Positions 58,809-64,000 of a DNA stretch of 64,000 bases are shown piece after piece. The notes below the pieces were generated by a model that saw only the letters and a list, made by a program, of their open reading frames with translations, was not told where the DNA came from and ran no database searches. Origin of the DNA: Spirodela intermedia (taxonomy: Eukaryota > Streptophyta > Magnoliopsida > Alismatales > Araceae); contig LR746273.1 in NCBI GenBank assembly GCA_902729315.2, forward strand, positions 4,813,001-4,877,000, in the 5' to 3' direction. How positions within the stretch are numbered: position 1 is the first letter of the stretch; each line of letters opens with the position of its first letter. A program made the position numbers and the translations under genes.

Positions 58809-60086
58809 ATGGCATCAACGAAGGTGGAGCATCATCAACTCGATAGGAAGACAAATTTTATGTTATGGCAAATCAAGATGCCGGCCGTTTCAGCCCAGCT
58901 TGATCTGGAGGATGCTCTCTTTCTCACAATGCCACAATCATGGGATGAGGATAAAAAGAAATGAGTCAACCGCAAGGCCTTAATCTAAATTCAATTATAT
59001 CTCTCGAATGACATCCTACGCGACATCAAGAAGGAGACTAAGGCTTATAAATTATGACAGAACCTCGAAGAGTTATATATGGCTAAAACCGTCACTCAAT
59101 GAAACTTAACCAAGCAGCAATAATTTGGTCTTCGTATGTCAAAAGGTACTCCATTAGAATCTCATCTTGTCCTATTTAAATATATACTCACAGAGCTAGA
59201 GGCTCTAGATGTTAATACTCTTATTGACGAAGACCTATGTTCCCTACTACTTATGTCACTTTCTGCATCTTATCCAAGCTTCTGTGATATTTTATTTTAT
59301 GGGTCAAAAGAGCTTTCTTTGGAAGTTTTATATGAATCACTTTCTACGAAAGAAAGTATGAGTAAATTTGTAGATTCTTCGTCGTCAACTCCAGTGGAAG
59401 GTCTTCTAATCCGTAGGCATGACCCAAAAAGAATGTCAAAACAAGGATCAAGAGGAAGGTCTAAGTTTCAAAATCTTGATAAAACCTACATTTACTGCAA
59501 AAATAAGGGTCACATCAAGTATGAATGCTATAAGCTTCAAAACAAAAACAAGAGGGAACAATCTTGCTCAGAGTCTCATCCACCATCTGATCAATCAGCT
59601 GCTACAAATGTCACTCAAAGCTCTGATTCTGGTGAATTGTTTGTTGTCGCTGAGTTTGAGTCAAAATCTTCGGATGAATGGATTATTGACTCTGCATGCA
59701 CATTTCATGTCTGCTTCAAACACGACACTTTTTTGACATACACTCCATCAACCGAAGTCATCTTAATGGGCAACAACTCATCTTGTAAAATTGAAAGGAT
59801 TGGGAATCTTTCCCTCAAAATATTTGATGGGAAAATCCACACTTTAAGTAATGTTCGACATGTTCTAGAACTGAAAAGAAATCTCATTTCACTAAGCACG
59901 ATTGACTCCCAAGGCTACCCTTTTATCAGTGATGATAGTATCTTGAAGGTATGTAAAGGGGCCCTTGTTGTGATGAAAGGACATCAAAAAATAGCAAACC
60001 TATATGTTCTTGAAAGGAGTACATTAATGGGTGATATTACCATTACAACCTCCTCCTTACCTACACAAGAGAAAACTAGATTATGA
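58809..60086 (+). pseudogene. copia-2 gag and protease (broken)
   Basis: The gag start at 58809 reads MASTKVEHHQLDRKTNFMLW, then several stops up to about 59130, then open from 59136 to 60086 (316 codons). The zinc knuckle has lost its first Cys (YIYCKNKGHIKYEC). The protease has WIIDSACTFHVC, with the DSA active site common in copia, and ends in the pre-integrase region VRHVLELKRNLISLSTID. It would form the particle and process it. Confidence 0.92.
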
Positions 60087-60989
60087 CATTCGATTGGGAC
60101 ATATGGGAGAACAAGGGTTGGCTGAGCTAAGTCAACGAGGTCTAATTGATGAACTTAAGTCAAAAAATTTAGAATTATGTGAGCATTGTATTTATGGCAA
60201 ACATGCTCATTTTAGCTTTTCAACAAGTCAACACAAATCAACAAGAACTTTAGACTATCTTCACTCAGATCTACGAGGGCCAATAAGTGTTCCATCCCAT
60301 GGTGGTGCTTTATATATGTTAACTTTCATCGATGATTATTCAAGAAAGGTATGAGTATATTTCTTAAAACAAAAATCTGATGTTTTTCATCACTTCAAAG
60401 AATGAAAGTTTCTCATCGAAAAATAAACTAGCTGATGTATCAAGGTTCTTCGAACTAACAATGGGATGGAATTCTGTTCACATCAATTTATTAATTTTTG
60501 TAAGTCTGAAGAAATATTACTTCATCTTACCATCCATCACACACCACAATAAAATGGTGTAGCGGAGTCCATGAATCAAAAGATTCTTGAGAAAGTGTGA
60601 TGTCTTCTCTCCAATGATGCTCTACCAAAATCCTTTTGAGCAGAAGCTGCCTTTATGACAGCTTTTATCTTATCAATAGATCTCCGTCAATTGTCATTGG
60701 AAAGAAAACTCCACAAGAGATATGGTCTAGTCCTCCCCCTAATTACTCTTTTCTTAAGGTCTTTGGATGCCCAAACTATGTTCATGTCAACAATGGGAAG
60801 CTTCAACCACAATTAATTAAATGTATATTTCTTGGATTTAAGCCAAGAGTCAAGGGATATAAATTATATCATCTTGAGAATCGAAAAATTATCTACAACA
60901 GTGACGTTATCTTTGATGAATCTCCCCTATTGAAGACATCCAAGTCAGACCAAGTTTCAACTCTTGAAAACTTGCCTGAACAAGATTAG
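60070..60989 (+). pseudogene. copia-2 integrase (broken)
   Basis: RLGHMGEQGLAELSQRGLI and CEHCIYGKHAHFSF hold the HHCC zinc site. The core reads LHSDLRGPISVPS with the first Asp and TFIDDYSRKV; later pieces read NGVAESMNQKILEK with the Glu, and WSSPPPNYSFLKVFGCPNYV near the C-terminal end. Stops occur near 60354 and at several later places, with frame changes. Confidence 0.9.
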
Positions 60990-61334
60990 GGTGCCAATAC
61001 TCAACATGAATATAACAATTTATCTCAACATTCTCCAATTGAGATTGAGGTACCGTCCCTTGTTAACTCATCATCATTATCAAATGTTGACACACATTCA
61101 GAGTAAGGCAATCCAATTCAATGACTCAATAAAAATGAATTACTGCAATACAAAAAGAAATGGAGACACTTCGAAAGAACTCCACTTGGGATCTAGTGTA
61201 ATTATGGAAAAACAAAAAACCTATTCAGAGTAAATGGGTATTCAAATTCAAATAGGGTATTCCAAGTGTTGAAGAACCTTGGTATAAGGCACGATGGGGT
61301 TGCTAAGGGATTTAGTCAAATCCCTAGTGTTCAC
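60990..61334 (+). pseudogene. copia-2 linker and RT start (broken)
   Basis: A Ser/Pro-rich linker is followed by the RT start: NSTWDLV-like and SKWVFKFK segments and then KGFSQIPSV, where the insert at 61335 cuts in. Confidence 0.8.
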
Positions 61335-62520
61335 TGATAAAATAAAATCGAGGGTCATTGAAAAGCCCCAAAATCAATTGATCAAAAATACCAAAATAGG
61401 TAAGTATTGTCATAAGTTTGAGGTAAATATTAAAAATCATAAAATAGATGTTAATTAGTTACGATTCTATTTAATTGATAGATTTAAATCAAATGAACTC
61501 AAAGGAGAGACAACGGCAAGTAAAAAGGATTTTCACCATTAGAAAAGGGGGAAATAGAAATTCAGTGATGTGGAGGATGAGAAGGAGGTGAAACACACAC
61601 AAAGACTTGTAATACGAAATTGAAACTATAAATCTCTATTTCAAACCTATGAATATCTAAATGATTGGTCACATGCAGAACACATTGAACTTAGATAAAC
61701 TTACTTCAAGCCTCTATATGTCGCCAAGGTCAAGCAGTTTAGTCTTCGAGTAGCTTTTCCAAAGATCTACGTTGAGAATCCACACTTGAATCAACCAAAA
61801 CACATCCAAAACTGATGCAGAATCTCAATATTATTTCATGCGAGCCGACTAAATATCAAGACGTTCAAAGTTAGGGTTTTTGTCCCTAAATAGTGGCTTA
61901 AATGTGTATGGGTTTACATGAGGGTATGAGAGTACACATGTAGAGTTGATTCATCTGAAATCATTTGATCTAGGGTTGTGATTAAGTGAAGGTATTTCTA
62001 TCTTTTTAGTCACGATAAGATGAGGCAAGAGTCGGTTTCCTCTCGAGTTGCTTTGAAGCATTGGAATTGAAGGTCTTGTCATAACCATAAAATCTTCCTT
62101 AATGTTGAGATCTATTGTACCCTTGCTAAGTATGTTCCATGTGCTATTGATTGTGTAGACATTCTTGACAACTTCTGATTTTCTCATTTGATGATGTCAC
62201 CTATTAGTACCTCAGCCCTTAATTCAGTCACCTCATCTCCACATATCAAATCTTGTCTGTCAAAGTATATATTAACTTCCTAAATATCATAGAAAGATAT
62301 CAAAAATTTCTAAAATTCTTTCATATTAATAAAAAATTAATTATGACTGTAAAACTCAAAGGAAAATTTCAAAAAAAAATCTAAAATATTAAAATTTATG
62401 AAATATTCAATGAAATAATAAATGTTTATTTTTTAATATGATAACATGCCAGATTGTAAGATTTAAGCTCTTGAATAAAATAATTCTTATACCTTTCTTG
62501 TGATAATCAATATGTTATCA
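61335..62520. mobile_element. 1186-bp LTR-like insert in copia-2 RT (TSD TTGAC/TTCAC)
   Basis: Bounded by TGATAAAAT and GTTATCA, giving a 6-bp terminal inverted repeat (TGATAA/TTATCA). The flanks are TTCAC (61330-61334) and TTGAC (62521-62525), one mismatch. Removing it and one copy of the flank rejoins RT as IPSVDYND, the expected motif. It is probably a solo LTR of a family otherwise absent here. No coding region is seen. Confidence 0.75.
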
Positions 62521-62525
62521 TTGAC

Positions 62526-63250
62526 TACAATGATATTTTCTCTCTTGTGGTCAAACATGTCTCCATACGTGTGATTTTGAGTCTCACATCATATCATGAC
62601 TATGAACTAAAATAAATGGACATTAAAATGGAATTTTTACATGTGAACTTGAAGAAAAAATCTATGTGGTACAATCAGAAGGATTCATTGACAACGAGTG
62701 TAACAACATCGTCTATAAATTGAACAAACCACTCTATAGACTGAAATAGTCACCTCGTTAGTGGTACAAAAGGTTCCATTCTTTTATTCTTACTCTCAAT
62801 TTCAAACACTATCAATATGGTAGTTGTGTCTATTTTAAATCTCTAGAAGTATCTTTCATGTATCTCTTACTGTATGTCAATGACATTTTGATAGCAGCAA
62901 AGAATACTAAAGATATTGAAGTGGTAAAATCACAACTCATTTGAGAGTTCGAGATGAAAGATCTTGGCCTAGCAACTAAAATTTTGGGGATGAAAATAAA
63001 GAGAGATCAAGCAGCTGGTACTATATCTCTATACTAGAAGGGATATATTGATAAAGTATTATGTCGATTCAACATAGAGAAAGTGAAATCTGTTAAAACT
63101 CTAATTGCTACACACTTTAAGCTCTCATCTGCATTGTCCCCAAAATCTGAAAATGAAGTTCAATAAATGTCAAAAATTTCATACTCTTCAGTAATTGGCT
63201 ATCTGATGTACACAATGATATGCACATGCCCAGACATCTCACAAGTAGTA
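62526..63250 (+). pseudogene. copia-2 reverse transcriptase, main part (broken)
   Basis: It reads DYNDIFSLVVKHVSIRVILS, then MDIKMEFLHVNL, then YVVQSEGFID and YKLNKPLYRLK, then the catalytic box LLYVNDILIA (YVDD with Asn for the first Asp), EFEMKDLGLATKILGMKI and SYSSVIGYLMYTMI. At least seven stops are present. Confidence 0.9.
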
Positions 63251-63299
63251 AGCTTGGTGAGTCGCTATATGACCAATCTTAGAAAGGAACACTAGAAGG

Positions 63300-63707
63300 T
63301 AGTGCAGTAGATCTTCAAATACCTTAAAAGAACTTCCGAAACTTATCTATGTTTTAGAAGATCATTTGGAGAAATTTCAGGGTATGTAGATTCAGACTAT
63401 GCTGGAGATCTTGACAGGAGAAGTTCTCTCGCCGACTATGTATACACACATGGAGGACGTCAAGGAAGGCATTTAGTTGAAGGGTTTCTTCAGTGATTTA
63501 TACTATGAGAAAAAAGAGTTAACTCTATTGTACAATAGCCAAAGCACTATCTATTTGACCAAGGATCAAATGCTTCACAAATGCACAAAATATATCGATG
63601 TCTGTTACTACTTTGTGCATGATATATTCTTGAATGAGGATATATGTATTAAGAAGATCAATACTCTTGAGAACCCAGCTGACATGATGACAAAGCCACT
63701 ACCATGA
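63300..63707 (+). pseudogene. copia-2 RNase H (broken)
   Basis: FKYLKRTSETYLCFRRS, then GYVDSDYAGDLDRRSS with catalytic Asp residues, then in a shifted frame from 63477 LLYNSQSTIYLTKD and TLENPADMMTKPLP, the usual copia pol end. Confidence 0.9.
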
Positions 63708-63799
63708 GATAAATTTGAACTCTGTCAACAATTGATCAGGCTTACTCGTGATTGATTCTTTCTTTCAAGTCATCCACTAAATCAATCAAGGGGGAGATA

Positions 63800-64000
63800 T
63801 GTTTTGAATTAATTAATTTATGACCATTTCGGTGGACTGGAATGACAGAGCACACGTTATGGAGCCCAATACGGAAACCGTCTATCTCAAGGCGGTTTTT
63901 CCGGATTTTGAAGATGATCATGATGCCTATAAATGGAGTAGAAGCCATCTTTATTGTAACCCCATTTTTTCGTTGATCTTTCCTCCTTGTACTTTGAGTG
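63800..64000 (+). repeat. 3' LTR of copia-2 (beginning only)
   Basis: It starts TGTTTTGAATTAATTAATT after AAGGGGGAGATA. It has a single GAGCACACGTTATGGAG unit where the 5' LTR has two. It continues past the window. Confidence 0.93.

Larger units (their letters stand above)
58346..64000 (+). mobile_element. Ty1/copia element copia-2 (3' end outside window)
   Basis: A 434-bp 5' LTR (58346-58779), tRNA-iMet primer site, gag, protease, integrase, RT split by an insert, RNase H, polypurine tract (63787-63799) and the start of the 3' LTR (63800). The order gag-protease-integrase-RT-RNase H is that of copia. All frames carry stops. The 5' flank is AAAGA; the right flank is outside the window. Confidence 0.95.

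Overview
This window is plant nuclear DNA and is almost entirely retrotransposon. tRNA-Asp and tRNA-iMet primer binding sites, Athila-type Ty3/gypsy and Ty1/copia proteins, and a plant phytocyanin gene show a flowering plant. The GC-rich exons of the phytocyanin suggest a monocot, but that is inference and no species is assigned. There are no bacterial-type features.

Layout. (1) 1-6196: most of a non-autonomous Athila-like element (A), inserted in an integrase remnant (6197-6799). (2) 7070-10340: a low-copy segment duplicated at about 56680-58345; this copy carries a solo LTR (7289-8890) that the other copy lacks. (3) 10492-12488: a small gene island with a two-exon stellacyanin-like phytocyanin on the minus strand, the only intact host gene seen, and a frameshifted type I MADS-box relic on the plus strand. 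(4) 15360-19120: a very decayed Athila-type element (F) with a tandem repeat behind it. (5) 21704-53805: one old copia element with 143-bp LTRs and a perfect ATGTG target-site duplication (TSD), stretched to 32 kb by nested insertions: element B (TSD AGGTC), autonomous element E with element D inside it, an LTR-plus-truncated-LTR derivative, a solo LTR (TSD GTAGG), and a 2.15-kb GC-rich LTR-like insert (TSD CTATT). (6) 58346-64000: a second copia element with 434-bp LTRs; its reverse transcriptase (RT) is split by a 1186-bp LTR-like insert with a near-perfect TTGAC TSD.

Most interesting system. One LTR family (about 1.63 kb; ends TGATAAG and CACGTCA) exists in two forms. E is a pol-bearing form with gag, protease and integrase; its RT is missing. 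A, B and D share its LTR, tRNA-Asp primer site, gag and long 3' noncoding region, but all of pol is replaced by a conserved acidic region with a basic and aromatic C-terminus that I do not recognise. Gag and this region form one frame of about 830 codons. It looks like a gag-carrying non-autonomous lineage mobilised by an E-like partner. The LTR also holds conserved hairpins, a tRNA B-box-like motif and a recurrent antisense open frame, and each element has an internal second copy of its polypurine tract.

All retroelement reading frames seen here are broken. Homologies are by eye; no alignments or searches were run.
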